A stretch of 64,000 bases of DNA from Paenibacillus flagellatus (GTDB lineage: Bacteria > Bacillota > Bacilli > Paenibacillales > NBRC-103111): assembly GCF_003217775.1 (NCBI RefSeq), contig NZ_QJVJ01000003.1:434001-498000 (forward strand). Direction: 5' to 3'. The position numbers were made by a program, and so were the translations under genes. Shown here one piece after another: positions 50,774 to 62,014 of the stretch. The number at the start of each line of letters is the position of its first letter. Positions within the stretch are counted from its first letter, which is position 1. The notes under the pieces are model-generated. The model searched no databases. It saw only the letters and a program-made list of their open reading frames with translations, and was not told the origin of the DNA.

Positions 50774-51850
50774 TCAGAGCCCGGAATCGATAATATGGCT
50801 CGCATGAACCATGGAAGATTCCACGTACGGCTCGCTCGTCGGAACGAACGTCACCGATACGAATCGGTCGACGGGATCGACCCGCCATAACGTCCATCCG
50901 GCGCCGCCGTGCGAGAACGCCTCCGGGGAGGAGAGCGATCTGCCGTAACCGGGCAAAAACAGACCCAGGCCGAAAGGAATCCGCTTCGATCCGTCCCCCG
51001 GCAGCTTGACGCCGGCCCCGGTCAAATGGTCCCGCGTCATCAGTTCGATCGTCCTTTTGCCGAACAGTCGATTCCCGCCATACGTCCCTCCGTCGAGCAT
51101 CATTTGTCCGAGCTTCTGCAAATCGGCTAACGTCGAAAAGAGGCCTCCGTACGATCTCGGCGCTCCGCCGGACGGTTCGGCCGATCGCTTCGGCAGTCGC
51201 TCTTTGCCGGGGATGAGGAATACGCGGCCTTGCTTCGATTGCGGCACGTCGAACGACGTATCGACCATCCCGAGCGGCTCGAATATTTCACGAAGGACGA
51301 ACCTATGAAACGGCTCGCCGGAAGCACGGGCGACGATTTCGCCGAGCACGGCGTACCCGACGTTGCAATACTCCCACGCCTCCCCCGGGGGAGCGGCAGG
51401 CGGAGCCTCCGTCAAAGCGTGAAGCCAATCCGGATCGTCCGTCCGCTGCAAAAACGACGAGTCGACGCGCAGTCCCGACGTATGCGTCAGCAGATGGAAC
51501 AGCCGGATGTCTTTCAGTTCCGGCTTGCCGAGCTCGGAAATCCAGGCGGACGCGGGCTCGTCCACGGTCAACGTGCCTGACTCCATCAGCCGCATGACCG
51601 CAAGCGCCGTTACGACCTTCATGACGGACGCTACGTTGCGGATCGAATCGGGAGCGAGCACCCCCTCGCCGGACAAAGCTCGATGGGCGAATATGGCTCC
51701 GTCTCTGGACAACATGTAGCTGGCGCCGAGCAGCCGCCCTTCCCCGATCAGTCTCGCGAAATGGTCGTCGAGCCGGCGCAGCGCTTCCGGACGGTATCCC
51801 GCCTCTTCCGGCGAGCAATCGACCGCTCCGTCCAATACGTTCATTCCCAT
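50774..51850 (-). CDS. Serine hydrolase of the class C beta-lactamase family
   Basis: 358 aa. SxxK is SVMK (S75, K78), YxN is YCN (161-163), and the third motif is SHGG. No signal peptide, which suggests a cytosolic esterase/peptidase rather than a secreted beta-lactamase. ATG 51850 has AGGAGG 6 nt upstream; ATG 51844 is also possible. Downstream of the TIM-barrel isomerase gene on the same strand, 93 bp apart. Confidence 0.85.
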   Translation of the reverse strand: MGMNVLDGAVDCSPEEAGYRPEALRRLDDHFARLIGEGRLLGASYMLSRDGAIFAHRALSGEGVLAPDSIRNVASVMKVVTALAVMRLMESGTLTVDEPASAWISELGKPELKDIRLFHLLTHTSGLRVDSSFLQRTDDPDWLHALTEAPPAAPPGEAWEYCNVGYAVLGEIVARASGEPFHRFVLREIFEPLGMVDTSFDVPQSKQGRVFLIPGKERLPKRSAEPSGGAPRSYGGLFSTLADLQKLGQMMLDGGTYGGNRLFGKRTIELMTRDHLTGAGVKLPGDGSKRIPFGLGLFLPGYGRSLSSPEAFSHGGAGWTLWRVDPVDRFVSVTFVPTSEPYVESSMVHASHIIDSGL

Positions 51851-51943
51851 CGTATCCCTCCTGTTCTGCCCTTCCACTGCAATTAACGGTAGCGTCCGCC
51901 AAAACCGAACGGCGCCCCTTCCGGGACGCCGTCTCGCTGCCGC

Positions 51944-52819
51944 TTATTTATACCGATTGATAAATTCAACCGCCTTGCGGATGTCGACTTCCGGCTGGTC
52001 GCCGACTTCGCGCTCGATCGTCAAATAGCCCGTATAGCCGATATCGACGAGCGCTTGGAAATACGCGTCGAAGTCGACCTTCCCTTCGCCGAGCGGCACT
52101 TCCTTGAAAATTTCGCCGGAAGCGACCATTTGCGCGATTTTGCCGTGATCCATCGGCTCGTAGCCGATCGAGCCGTAAATTTCCCGCGGGTCCACTTCCT
52201 TGTATCGAATGCCGTCCTTCACGTGCGTATGGACGATATAGTCTTTCAGCGTGTGGACGCCGACGACCGGATCGTCGCCCGTTACCATGACCATGTTGGC
52301 CGGGTCGAAGTTGACGGATACGCCTTTGCTGGACAGCGTGTCGAGAAACCGCTTCAAGTTCGCGGACGTCTCCGGACCGGTTTCGATCGCGAAGTAACCG
52401 CCCATCGAGCTGGCGTATTGGCTCAATTCCTCGCATGCTTTTTGCATCGTATCGAAAATTTCGCCGTTCGCATCGTGCGGAACGACGCCGATATGAGTCG
52501 TCACGATATTCGTGCCGAGATCTTTCGCCAGATCGAGAATGCGCTTCGATTTCTCGATTTTCGCCGGATTCGCCTCTTTATCCTGGAAGCCGTGGCCGCC
52601 CAAGTCGCCGCACAGCGCGGAAATTTCCAGTCCGAGCGATTCAATGTAATCTTTCAGCTCGCGGCGCGCCGCCGGAGACAGGTTGTCCGGATCCATCTCG
52701 CCTTTAACCGCATAAATTTGGACGCCCTGCGCGCCGACTTCCTTCGCCTTCTTCAAGCCTTCGCGAACGCCGATGCCGAAGCTGTCGACGATGACGCCGA
52801 TTTTGTTCGTCAATTTCAA
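51944..52819 (-). CDS. Sugar phosphate isomerase/epimerase (xylose-isomerase-like TIM barrel)
   Basis: 291 aa. AP endonuclease family 2 fold: VTTHIGVV, AIETGPE (metal Glu), VNFDPANMVM, VHTHVKDG and TIEREVGD (metal Glu). A TTG start at 52819 is chosen because AAGGAGAG lies 7 nt upstream; a GTG at 52837 overlaps that site. Expected to isomerise or epimerise a keto-sugar. It lies between the serine hydrolase and DegT genes. Confidence 0.87.
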   Translation of the reverse strand: MKLTNKIGVIVDSFGIGVREGLKKAKEVGAQGVQIYAVKGEMDPDNLSPAARRELKDYIESLGLEISALCGDLGGHGFQDKEANPAKIEKSKRILDLAKDLGTNIVTTHIGVVPHDANGEIFDTMQKACEELSQYASSMGGYFAIETGPETSANLKRFLDTLSSKGVSVNFDPANMVMVTGDDPVVGVHTLKDYIVHTHVKDGIRYKEVDPREIYGSIGYEPMDHGKIAQMVASGEIFKEVPLGEGKVDFDAYFQALVDIGYTGYLTIEREVGDQPEVDIRKAVEFINRYK

Positions 52820-52910
52820 CCGGAATCTCTCCTTCACCCATGATCATCTGAAAGCGTCCCGCCGGTCACCCGGAAAAGGAGCTTTTTTTCATTGTACTAG
52901 ATTTCGCATG

Positions 52911-52943
52911 AAAAAAACCAGCCCCAACTCGCGAGGCCGGTTC
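52911..52943 (-). terminator. Intrinsic terminator of the DegT-family gene
   Basis: Minus strand AACCGGCC..GGGCTGGTT then seven T residues (complement of 52911-52917). Confidence 0.8.
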
Positions 52944-52971
52944 GTTCCCGAACGTACAACCGGTTCGCCGG

Positions 52972-54183
52972 TCAAAACGACCGGACGACTTTGTCCAGCG
53001 CTTCGGCGACGTCGCGAATCGCCCGCTCGTCGGAAAGCAGCACGTTTTGCGTTAGCCATACCGCTTCCTTCGCGCACATCCGCTCGCATACCGGACAATC
53101 GTAAACACGTTCTTCACCGGTCCACATCTTCGTCGTCTCCAGCACCGACACGTTTTTGTTAAGCGGGATGTAGCCGGCCGCAAGCGGAATGCCTTCGGCG
53201 TTCACCCGCTTGACGAATTCGGCCTTGTCGGCCCGTTCGGCGAAAGCCGGATCGAGCTTGAACATATACAAATGATAGGCGTGCCTCGTGATTCTCGGGT
53301 CCTGCCGCAGCAGCCGGATGCCGTCGATACCGGCCAACAAGCCGTCAAGCAGCTTGGCGTTCCGCTCGCGCCTGCGCATTTGCTCCTCGAGACGAGTCAT
53401 TTGCGCCAGCACGATCGCCGCCTGAAACTCCGTCATCCGGTAATTTTGCCCGAACCGGTCGTGCTGATACCAGCCTCCGTTCGGAACGCGTCCGACGTTG
53501 CAGATCGACCAGGCGTTCTCCCAATACTCGGCGCTGTTCGTCGTAATGACGCCGCCTTCGCCCGCGTTCAAGTTTTTGCTCGACTGCAGGCTGAACGTGC
53601 CGAGATCGCCGATCGAGCCGACTCCCTGCCCTTCCCACGATGCGCCGACGGCTTGAGCGGCGTCTTCGATCAGGACGAGATCGTGCTTGGCGGCGATTTC
53701 CCGCAGCCTCGTCATGTTCGCCGGAGCGCCTGCGATATGGACGGCGACGATCGCCCGCGTCTTCGCGGTTAGGAGCGGCTCGATCTTCTCCGGATCGATC
53801 AACAGCGTCTCCTCTTCGATATCGGCGAATACGGGAATCATGCCGCAGGCGAGCGCGGCGGAGGCGGTCGCGATAAACGTATAGGGCGGCACGATCACTT
53901 CGTCGCCCGGCTTCAAGCCCGCCGCCTGCAGCGCGACCGAGATCGCGACGGTGCCGTTGACGACGCTTACCGCGTGGCGGGCGCCGTGCAGCTCGGCGAA
54001 CTTTCGCTCCATCAGCGGCAGCTTCGCTTCATAATTCGGAACGGCCGAACTGCCGGAGCCTCCCCATTTGCCCGATTCGAGCACTTCCTTCAACAGCCGC
54101 AGCTCCGTATCGTCGTAGATCGGCCACGACGCGAACGGCTCGGTCCGGACCGGCGTTCCTCCGTTGATTGCCAATTGTCCCAT
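52972..54183 (-). CDS. DegT/DnrJ/EryC1/StrS-family aminotransferase
   Basis: 403 aa. PLP Lys203 in SLQSSKNLNAGEGG; the Asp of LIEDAAQAVG (about 174) stacks on the pyridine nitrogen. The N-terminus MGQLAINGGTPVRTEPF is typical of the family. Amination (or, for some members, dehydration) of a keto-sugar is expected. Alone on its transcript, with its own terminator; no sugar-nucleotide genes adjoin. Confidence 0.9.
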   Translation of the reverse strand: MGQLAINGGTPVRTEPFASWPIYDDTELRLLKEVLESGKWGGSGSSAVPNYEAKLPLMERKFAELHGARHAVSVVNGTVAISVALQAAGLKPGDEVIVPPYTFIATASAALACGMIPVFADIEEETLLIDPEKIEPLLTAKTRAIVAVHIAGAPANMTRLREIAAKHDLVLIEDAAQAVGASWEGQGVGSIGDLGTFSLQSSKNLNAGEGGVITTNSAEYWENAWSICNVGRVPNGGWYQHDRFGQNYRMTEFQAAIVLAQMTRLEEQMRRRERNAKLLDGLLAGIDGIRLLRQDPRITRHAYHLYMFKLDPAFAERADKAEFVKRVNAEGIPLAAGYIPLNKNVSVLETTKMWTGEERVYDCPVCERMCAKEAVWLTQNVLLSDERAIRDVAEALDKVVRSF

Positions 54184-54392
54184 GCGCTCATCCCTTCTTT
54201 CGGACCGGCTTCGTCCTCGGTCGCCTGCCGGTCGATTTACACCCCAAGTGTAAAGGAATTCGGGGAACGCCGTATGTCATATTTTATTGCCCGCAGGACA
54301 TTTTTTTCCTCGAAAACGCCCATGGCAAGAAAGAACCCGCCGAGGGGGTACTGACATGAAGTGAAGGCGCAGGGCCAAAACTCAAGAACAAG

Positions 54393-54421
54393 AGCAGGCT
54401 ATCGATAAGATAACCTGCTCG
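54393..54421. other. Imperfect inverted repeat in the 54184-54559 gap
   Basis: GAGCAGG-C-TATC-GATAA-GATA-A-CCTGCTC can form an 11-bp interrupted stem; no T-run. The remainder of 54184-54480 shows no coding region I can support. Confidence 0.5.
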
Positions 54422-54480
54422 ATGCAAAGAGGCGAGAGCCCAACATCCAAGAGATTTGCGCAAAAATAATCATGGGGATA

Positions 54481-54556
54481 GGCGGTACCATTACCAGCGA
54501 GCGTCGCCGATCTGCCCGACCACCGCGATATGGTGAGCGACCGGCTGCAGCGGAAA
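54481..54556 (-). pseudogene. Remnant of an LplC-type permease gene
   Basis: 54481-54556 aligns with 62157-62229 inside the intact permease gene, including an identical TCGCCGATCTGCCCGACCAC block. The minus strand reads PLQP..HHIAVVGQIGDA against PLQLVIRNIVVVGQIGDA in the intact protein. Only about 25 codons remain, without start or stop, ending 3 bp from the lyase stop. Confidence 0.75.
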
Positions 54557-54559
54557 TTC

Positions 54560-57500
54560 CTAATTTGTTGTTTGCAGTTCCAGGGTCAGGAGCTGGTTGG
54601 GCACGTTAGGTACACTAGGAATAATTATTTTGTGATACCAATTCAATGACACAACGGAGTCCGCTTGGACACCGCCGACGCCTTCAAAGACAAGGCCGGG
54701 CGGTGTACTCATAACCTTGTATTTCCCACTCGGATTCCTTAATTCTCCCCAAGCCGCAATCCCGCCTTCTCCGTCGTGATAGGTGGAAAGCGGTCTATCC
54801 GGCGACATGGACTTGCCGTTAATGATCACCTTCAGATTTGCCGAAAGATTCGCAGATCCTGGCGCCGGGACGTTGCTCGGGTTGCTCAGCTTAAGGTGAT
54901 GCTGACCCGGTTCGACCGTTACGGATAACGTATTGCCGGATGAGACCCAATGCACGCCTCGGGCGTTAACAGCTGCCTCGACGTTGGTGCCGCCCGATGG
55001 AATCGAGCGGTAGGCTTCGTCGCGAACCGTCGTTACTCCTCCGGATTTGTATAGCGTAACTTGTGCTTCCTGCGTTCCGGTTATGGACAGCTCATCGCCC
55101 GATAGAGCAATGGTCGCCGGCTGCGTACTGCTGATAAGGGGCGTGCCGTTTTTGATCAGCTGGGTACCGCCGACCAAGAGGACTGAATCACCCTTGATTA
55201 CTGCGGCAATGCCATCGAATGTTATGTTGTCGTTGTTGTCGGTGAGCGTGACGGATCCGCTCTGCGCCGTGCGGATATAAACATTTGTTCCATTGTTGAA
55301 CGCAAGTTTACGGTAGGTCGTATAGTCCGTGCTGACGATGTTCTCCGGTGTGGAATCGGGCTCGTTTTTATAAGGCACATAGGTGGAAACGATCGTCGCT
55401 TCATTCGTCACGGGAGTCTTAAATCCGCCATGCTTCCGCAATCGCCCGGCAAAATCCCCGCCCGGAGTTCGTGAAACCCCGTCGCTATCAAGGGTATCGG
55501 TTGTCACCTCCAACTTTGTCAATGGAGACGGATAGTAAAGGTTAACCTCTAGCTTCGCACTGTTCTGAGTAATCGTTGCGCTGCTGTTCGAGTCCAGCGT
55601 CAAATCCGTATCGGCATGCAGCCAGTACTCGAATGCGGAGCCGCCGGGCTTCCGCGCCTTCAGATTATCGACGACGACGAATGCGCCGGGCTTCACATAG
55701 ATGACGCTGCGCTGCGCCAGATCCAAGCCGTCTTTGGTTGGATCGGTGTTGTAGGCGGTTGTGGCGTCTCCGACAGCCGCATCAAAATCCTTGTTCGTCG
55801 CGAATCCCGTAATTTTACCGGTTGCTTTCAAATCTAAGCTTTTCTGACCTTTTTTACCGTCATACGTAATGGCGTTTTTCGCAAAGGTTTGAGTGGTATA
55901 CTTCTGAAAGTAATCGCTGTCATACGCATCGTAAAACCCGCCGTCGACGGTGAGCTCCTCGCCGAACGCATGGATGATCAAGGCGTTCTGATCCGCATGA
56001 TTATGGCTATAACTGCCATAAGGACTGGATCGGAAAAAAGCCGATATCCGCTTGGGATCGTACAAACTGGAGTGCATCGCGACGAGCCCGATATAATCGA
56101 AATATTTGGCCGTCGGCATCTCCACGGGCGGGCGCGCCTGCGCGGCCAGGCTGGTGCCCGCCGAGTATAGGTACGAATGCACGTCGCTTACAGCGTATTG
56201 AGGAGATCTCGCATACCACTGCATCACTGGATTATTAAACATTTGCGCATTGCGTGTAATACTTGTATTCACTACATCTCTCGACATTTTATTAATATCG
56301 TTGCCGAATACACCGTTGGTCTGACCGACAGGGTAAATGTAAAGCGGGAACCAAGATTCATGGCGGGCAAATGCTTTCTGATACATATTGAAGCCCGTCG
56401 AAGTGTAGATGATATCCGCCATCCACTTCGTGTCGATCGCCGACCACTGCCAGTAGCCTATGCCGTTGCCCCAGCCGCCGTCTTCGCCGCCCCAGGGCGG
56501 CATCAGATTGATATAAGTCGGAACAACCTTGCTGAACCAATCCCGCGCATCCGCCTTTACGTTCCTTCCGTTTACGTTGATATCGTCATTCAGGAGCGCG
56601 GTTGCAATGATGCCTAAATAAGCGTAAACCGTCCATCCATGCGAATCCTTGGGTTTTACATGAATCGGAAGGGTATTGTTGGCGCCGTCAAGCACATGGT
56701 CCGCGATCGTCTTCGCTCTTTTATGAATCATCGCCAATACGGTTGCCCTTTCCGTCTCGCTGAGAAGATTGTGGATGTCGTTGTAAATCCAGTCGTAGGT
56801 CATGGCGCTTTTCCGCGCGATATCCCGATGAATTTGGTCGTTGCCTCCCGTACTTTTCGAATAGGAGGTTGGTCCGCTGTCGGCGTTCCACGTTGTCAGA
56901 TTCATCAGTCTCTGTTTCGCATATAAGCCGTATTTCACAAATGCCGAATCATTACGATTCACTAAATAAATAAATGCGGCCCACAGCATCTTATTGGTTT
57001 CCTTGACCGTATCGTCGATGTTGGTCGGTTCCGATTGCGGCAAGGGGTCAGTATCCAAATTGATATTATTAAATTTACCGAGAATATACGCATAGGTTCT
57101 TTCGCCGTCACCGGCTTTTCTCGCTTGGAAGTGGGCTAAGTCGTGAGGGTCGTTAGGGTTGTCGGGGTCGTTAGGTTTCGTCAAAATACGCGGATGCGAA
57201 AGCGGCACTTTACTCATCAAGTCCGAAACCGGAGGCACCACGAACGGAACGGCATCGGGGTCAATGCGGAATTTGCGCGTGTCGCTCCATACGGACCAGC
57301 CGGACGCATGATGGAACCTGACTCTCCAGAAGTAGGATTGACCCGGCGTGAAAGGATCGGGGACGTTATAGTAGTTGATGGCGATATCGTTCTTCTGATA
57401 CACAATCGTATGGAAGGTGCTGTCCGTGGCTACCTGCAATTCATAGAAATCCGTGCCGGAAACGTTAGGCCAGCCGAAATCGGGCGGGTTCTGGGTTGTG

Positions 57501-57709
57501 ACGAGATGATGCTGCGGTTGAAATGGTCTGATTTGAGCAGGCTCTGGATATACAGGCCATTCATTTGCGGTTGTCAAGGGGACTTGATCCAAGTCCGGAA
57601 AGCCTAAGGCTTTTGCGGCCGGGGGGGAATACAGGCTAAGTACCAGATTGAATGCTAACACGAAAACGATGAATACAGACATGCTGCGCTTCCAACAATG
57701 ATGTTTCAA
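54560..57709 (-). CDS. Secreted heparinase II/III-like polysaccharide lyase (1049 aa)
   Basis: TTG start at 57709 with AAGGAGG 8 nt upstream, giving [20 protein letters not shown] and a signal peptide ending near PPAAKA. DUF4962-type N-terminal beta domain (about 40-160: [20 protein letters not shown]), alpha/alpha toroid with [12 protein letters not shown], then [28 protein letters not shown], the catalytic motif with both His. A beta-sandwich follows. Paralogue of the 1337-aa protein upstream, without its C-terminal modules. Extracellular depolymerisation of a uronic-acid polysaccharide is expected. Confidence 0.88.
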   Translation of the reverse strand: MKHHCWKRSMSVFIVFVLAFNLVLSLYSPPAAKALGFPDLDQVPLTTANEWPVYPEPAQIRPFQPQHHLVTTQNPPDFGWPNVSGTDFYELQVATDSTFHTIVYQKNDIAINYYNVPDPFTPGQSYFWRVRFHHASGWSVWSDTRKFRIDPDAVPFVVPPVSDLMSKVPLSHPRILTKPNDPDNPNDPHDLAHFQARKAGDGERTYAYILGKFNNINLDTDPLPQSEPTNIDDTVKETNKMLWAAFIYLVNRNDSAFVKYGLYAKQRLMNLTTWNADSGPTSYSKSTGGNDQIHRDIARKSAMTYDWIYNDIHNLLSETERATVLAMIHKRAKTIADHVLDGANNTLPIHVKPKDSHGWTVYAYLGIIATALLNDDINVNGRNVKADARDWFSKVVPTYINLMPPWGGEDGGWGNGIGYWQWSAIDTKWMADIIYTSTGFNMYQKAFARHESWFPLYIYPVGQTNGVFGNDINKMSRDVVNTSITRNAQMFNNPVMQWYARSPQYAVSDVHSYLYSAGTSLAAQARPPVEMPTAKYFDYIGLVAMHSSLYDPKRISAFFRSSPYGSYSHNHADQNALIIHAFGEELTVDGGFYDAYDSDYFQKYTTQTFAKNAITYDGKKGQKSLDLKATGKITGFATNKDFDAAVGDATTAYNTDPTKDGLDLAQRSVIYVKPGAFVVVDNLKARKPGGSAFEYWLHADTDLTLDSNSSATITQNSAKLEVNLYYPSPLTKLEVTTDTLDSDGVSRTPGGDFAGRLRKHGGFKTPVTNEATIVSTYVPYKNEPDSTPENIVSTDYTTYRKLAFNNGTNVYIRTAQSGSVTLTDNNDNITFDGIAAVIKGDSVLLVGGTQLIKNGTPLISSTQPATIALSGDELSITGTQEAQVTLYKSGGVTTVRDEAYRSIPSGGTNVEAAVNARGVHWVSSGNTLSVTVEPGQHHLKLSNPSNVPAPGSANLSANLKVIINGKSMSPDRPLSTYHDGEGGIAAWGELRNPSGKYKVMSTPPGLVFEGVGGVQADSVVSLNWYHKIIIPSVPNVPNQLLTLELQTTN

Positions 57710-57801
57710 TGAAATCGCCTCCTTATTATTCAGTTTCCGTCTCAACGCGAATAAATGGCCGTCCGCCTCCTTTCAGCCAATCATGAATGACTGCGGGTTC
57801 G

Positions 57802-57852
57802 GATCCCCGAATCCGATCGGGTTCCGATCCCCGAATCCGATCGGATTCGGGG
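57802..57852. repeat. 24-bp tandem repeat and perfect 24-bp palindrome between the two lyase genes
   Basis: GATCCCCGAATCCGATCGG at 57802-57820 recurs at 57826-57844 (24-bp period). CCCCGAATCCGA-TCGGATTCGGGG (57829-57852) is a perfect palindrome. No T-run follows on either strand. Confidence 0.85.
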
Positions 57853-57879
57853 AATGACCCTTCAACTTCAACGAATTCA

Positions 57880-60800
57880 CTATTCGTCTTCTTCGACCAA
57901 TCGCGCATCCCGCAGTAAATAATCCGCCGCCGCTGCAGAGATGTGTTTCCCGCGCTGCGCTTTCACCTGCTGAATGAACGCTTGTATCTGTCCATGCTCC
58001 AGCTTCTTCATCAGGCTGTTGGAAATACCGTGATTGTTGATCGAACCGTCTGCCGTAAATGCCGACACCAGCTCCTTAAGTGTTTCCATATCGGCATAAG
58101 TGGTGAAGGTCCATGTAGCTGCTGCAGTATTCCCCGCTTTATCCGCTGCACTCACGTTAAACGTGTGCGCACCCGGCGCCAGCGTATACAAAGGCACCGG
58201 CGTGCCCGGCACATAGGCAGCCCCGTCCAGGGTCACCGTCGTCTTGCTGTCATCGACTCCGGACATATTGTCGCTCAGCGCAACCTGTACCGACAACACT
58301 TCGGAATTGCCAAGCGTACTCCCGTCCGTAAGACCGGTTACGGCGATCGTCGGCGCAGTGGTATCGACCGACTTGACCAGCCCAACCCAGTCGAGATTGC
58401 TGCTCCCGATCACATTCCACATCTTGAGCTGCACGGGTCCCGCCGGCAAATAGGTCGCCGTACGGAACGTCACCGCTCTCCATTCCTCCGGATTGATTCC
58501 CCAGGTAGGTGTTCTCGGTGCTTCCGCTGTGAAGAATTCGCTGCCCAGCCGAATCAATCGTTTCACATTGGCATCGGTCAATTCCCAGCCGCCCACATAT
58601 TTTATCGCGACATCGTAGAATCCGGCTTCCGGGACATTCAGCTGCCATGTGATGGATTGACCCGAGTTAAACCAGCCGTATACTCCCAGACCTCCGGAAA
58701 GGAAGGAGCGTGAGCTGTATGGCACAACTCCGCTATCCGCAATGAGAAAACTCTCGGCTTCTGCGAATACATCCAGTCCAGCCTTCACGGCCTCATAATC
58801 GGTCTTATAATCGACCGGAATCACCGAACCGTTACCTTTACCACGCAGCTTGAGCGTTCCGGTCGGATTGGGCAAAATCACCTTGGAGTTCGCCCCGAGG
58901 AACATCTCAGGCTTCATACCGCCCATACCCTCGACGATCATGCCCGGAGGCGCTTCAAGCACATCATATAGACCGGCCGCGTTCGGTAATGTACCCCAAG
59001 CAGCGACTCCGCCGTCTCCATTCCCGTAAGCAGACAAAGTTACCGTCGATGGGGTTCCGTCAATCACAACCGGCAAGGAAACGTCTGCCATTGGTGCCGG
59101 CGCCGGAATGCTGCTTAAACGAAGATGATGCTGACCGGATTCGACATTCACAGTTAATGCGTCACCTGATGCCGTCCAATGGACGCCGCGTGCATACACC
59201 GCTTCCGTCACATTACCGCCTTGAGGAATCGAACGGTATTGTTCGTCCATAACGGTAGTCACGCCGGACTTACGGAGCTGAACTTGAAGGTCTTGCGTAC
59301 CGGTGATCGACAGCTCGTCGCCCGAGAGCGCAACGGTCGCCGTCTGCGAGCTGTCGATCAGCGTAACGCCGTCTTTGATCAGCTGCGTGCCGCCGACAAG
59401 CAGGATCGAATCACCCTTGACTACGGCCGCAATACCTTCAAACTGAATGCCGTCGGCCTGCACGACTCCGCTTTTTCCCTTGCGGACATAAACAGCCGTC
59501 CCATCGGTAAATTGCAGCTTCTGATAGGTACCGTTGTCCTCGCTGACGATATGTTCCGGTGTCGTTCCCACCTCATACGGGACATACGTGGACACGATCG
59601 TCGCATACTCGGTCTTAGGAGTCTCAAACATGGCATGTTGCCGAATAAGCCCTCTATATCGGGTAACGTCTCCCTCCGTTCCGGGGGCCCGCTCTATCCC
59701 GTTGATGTCAATGGCTTTATCGGTTACCGAAGCCGTCAGACCGGGATAATAGAGCCTTACTTTGAGCGCCGCCTTGTTTTTTTCGATCGTCGCGCCGCTA
59801 TGATCGGCATCCAGCTTCAAGCTCTTATCGGCATGCAGCCAGTATTCGAATTTCGAGCCGCCAGGCTCCCGGGCGTCCACATTATCGACGACCACGAATG
59901 CACCGGGCTTCACATAGATGACGCTTCGTTGAGCCAGATCCAGCCCGATATTATTCGGATCGGTGTTATAAGCTTGGGTGGCATCTCCGACCGTTGCGTC
60001 AAAATCTTTCGTTGTCGCGAAACCCGTGATCTTTCCGGAAGCCTTCATATCGAAATTTTTCTGTCCCTTTTTGCCGTCGTACGCTATCGCATTATGGGCG
60101 AACGTCTGCCTCGTAAAATCCTGAAAATATTTCGTGCCATAGCCGTCATAAAATCCGCCGTCTACCGTCAGCTCCTCGCCGAACGCATTAATAATAAGCG
60201 AATTCTGGTCCGCCATGCTGTGACTCCAGCTGCCGAAGGGGCTGGACCGGAAATAAGCGGAAATCCGCTTCGGATCGTACAGGCTGGAGTGCATCGCCAC
60301 GAGCCCGATATAATCGAAATATTTGGCCGTCGGCATCTCCACAGGCGGACGTACAGGCAAGCTGTTGTCCACGTACAAATAAGAGTGCACATCCTCCACG
60401 GCATACGGTCCCGTCCGTCCATACCATTGCATGACCGGGTTCTGGAACATCTGGGCGTTACGCAATATGCTTGTGTTGATCGTGCCTCTCGACATGTTAT
60501 TGATGTCGTCGCCGAATACGCCGCTAATTTGACCCACAGGATACACATATAGCGGGAACCACGACTCCTTCCGCAGAAACGCTTTCTGATAAACATTAAA
60601 GCCCGTCGCCGTGTAGATGATATCCGCAAACCACTTTGCGTCGACTGCAGACCATTGCCAGTAGCCTATGCCGTTGCCCCAGCCGCCGTCCTCTCCGCCC
60701 CACGCCGGCATAATATTGATATACGCCGGCACAACCTGCCGGAACCATTCCTGCGCGTCTGCGGATACGAGCTTGCCGTTAATTTCGATATCATCATGCA

Positions 60801-61893
60801 AGAGGACGGTCGAGAGAATCGCTAAGTATGCGAAATTTGTCCAGCCGTGCGAATTCAGCGGGTCCTTGGGAATCGCTGACTCGTTAGTTAGCACATGATC
60901 CGCGATGATCCTTGTTCTGTCGTAAATCATCGTAACGGCTTTGCGTTTTTCCTCTTCGGAAAGGATCGGATAAATCCAGTCATAGGTCATGGCGCTCTTG
61001 CGCGCGATGTCCCGATGCACCTGGTCGTTTGACGTGTAGGTCGTTTGCCCTGTTCGGGTTTTCCAGGTCGCGAGGTTCATCAGCCTTCTTTTAGCGTAAT
61101 TTCCGTATATTTCCTCACCAGTGATTAAATAAACGAAAGCGGCGTTGATCATTTTACGCGTTTCCGTGACCGTTGCGTTCAAAATTTGATCCGCCGTTCC
61201 CCCTGTCGGCTCCGTCGCCATTTTGGTGTCCGACAGATCCACTCTACCGAAAATATAGTCATAGGTCGGCTTCCCCTCGCCGTCTTTCCTGGCACGGAAT
61301 TCATCCAGGTTCTGGGCGTTCGTCAGAATGCGCGGATGTGAAGTCGGCACCTTGACGATCAGCTCCGAAATCGGGGGAACCGGGAACGGAACGGCATCCG
61401 CGTCGATGCGGAATTTGCGGACATCGCTCCAATTCGACCAGCCTTCCGCTTTGTGGAACCTTACCCGCCAGAAATACGACTGGCCGGCTGCGAACGTATG
61501 CGGGAAGTTGTACAGGTTCATCGTGATATCGTTCTTCTGGTAGACCACATCGTTGAAGGCGCTGTCATTTGCAACCTGCAATTCGTACTTATCCGCGTTC
61601 TTGATGTAAGGCCATCCAAAGTCCGGCGGATTCTGGGTCGTGACGAATTGATCGCCCGGTTCAAAATGCCGGGTGTGGGCCGGATCAAGCCCGGTCGGCC
61701 ATGCAAGCGATCCCGCGGGCGGCGTTGCGGTTGTCGTTGCCGAAGGCGTAACCGTTGCCTTGGCGGGTGCACTGCCGCTTCCCTGCTCGGCGGCACCGGC
61801 GACAGGAACGGAAAACACGTTTAGAACCAAACTCAAGCCCATTACTTGTGCGAGGAATGATGAAGTTCTGCGCTTCCATACACGATTGATCAA
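57880..61893 (-). CDS. Secreted multidomain heparinase II/III-like lyase (1337 aa)
   Basis: TTG start at 61893 (AGGAGG 9 nt upstream) matches the paralogue; ATG 61914 lacks a site. Signal peptide to about PVAGA (residue 33). DUF4962-like domain (about 60-190), alpha/alpha toroid, then a catalytic block that reads [13 protein letters not shown]: the second His of HxH is Met here. Beta-sandwich (to about 830), a CBM6/35-like domain (about 985-1140: [27 protein letters not shown]), an Ig-like repeat ([15 protein letters not shown]), and a C-terminal helical module also seen in cell-wall-associated proteins. It may bind more than cut. Confidence 0.85.
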   Translation of the reverse strand: MINRVWKRRTSSFLAQVMGLSLVLNVFSVPVAGAAEQGSGSAPAKATVTPSATTTATPPAGSLAWPTGLDPAHTRHFEPGDQFVTTQNPPDFGWPYIKNADKYELQVANDSAFNDVVYQKNDITMNLYNFPHTFAAGQSYFWRVRFHKAEGWSNWSDVRKFRIDADAVPFPVPPISELIVKVPTSHPRILTNAQNLDEFRARKDGEGKPTYDYIFGRVDLSDTKMATEPTGGTADQILNATVTETRKMINAAFVYLITGEEIYGNYAKRRLMNLATWKTRTGQTTYTSNDQVHRDIARKSAMTYDWIYPILSEEEKRKAVTMIYDRTRIIADHVLTNESAIPKDPLNSHGWTNFAYLAILSTVLLHDDIEINGKLVSADAQEWFRQVVPAYINIMPAWGGEDGGWGNGIGYWQWSAVDAKWFADIIYTATGFNVYQKAFLRKESWFPLYVYPVGQISGVFGDDINNMSRGTINTSILRNAQMFQNPVMQWYGRTGPYAVEDVHSYLYVDNSLPVRPPVEMPTAKYFDYIGLVAMHSSLYDPKRISAYFRSSPFGSWSHSMADQNSLIINAFGEELTVDGGFYDGYGTKYFQDFTRQTFAHNAIAYDGKKGQKNFDMKASGKITGFATTKDFDATVGDATQAYNTDPNNIGLDLAQRSVIYVKPGAFVVVDNVDAREPGGSKFEYWLHADKSLKLDADHSGATIEKNKAALKVRLYYPGLTASVTDKAIDINGIERAPGTEGDVTRYRGLIRQHAMFETPKTEYATIVSTYVPYEVGTTPEHIVSEDNGTYQKLQFTDGTAVYVRKGKSGVVQADGIQFEGIAAVVKGDSILLVGGTQLIKDGVTLIDSSQTATVALSGDELSITGTQDLQVQLRKSGVTTVMDEQYRSIPQGGNVTEAVYARGVHWTASGDALTVNVESGQHHLRLSSIPAPAPMADVSLPVVIDGTPSTVTLSAYGNGDGGVAAWGTLPNAAGLYDVLEAPPGMIVEGMGGMKPEMFLGANSKVILPNPTGTLKLRGKGNGSVIPVDYKTDYEAVKAGLDVFAEAESFLIADSGVVPYSSRSFLSGGLGVYGWFNSGQSITWQLNVPEAGFYDVAIKYVGGWELTDANVKRLIRLGSEFFTAEAPRTPTWGINPEEWRAVTFRTATYLPAGPVQLKMWNVIGSSNLDWVGLVKSVDTTAPTIAVTGLTDGSTLGNSEVLSVQVALSDNMSGVDDSKTTVTLDGAAYVPGTPVPLYTLAPGAHTFNVSAADKAGNTAAATWTFTTYADMETLKELVSAFTADGSINNHGISNSLMKKLEHGQIQAFIQQVKAQRGKHISAAAADYLLRDARLVEEDE

Positions 61894-62014
61894 GTGAATT
61901 CGCCTCCTAATCATTAATGCTTGCTGATAAATCTAGGCTCCCGTTCCACCACCCCCCTTCCGCTCGAGTTTCCGTCGAACCCTCCAAAACGGACCGATCC
62001 GGCCTGCATTCCCT

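Noticed and set aside
57726-57908. 60-aa ORF with a DRIRGSEP repeat between the lyases
   Set aside because: No ribosome site, overlaps the lyase stop, and the repeat is explained by the 24-bp palindromic DNA.
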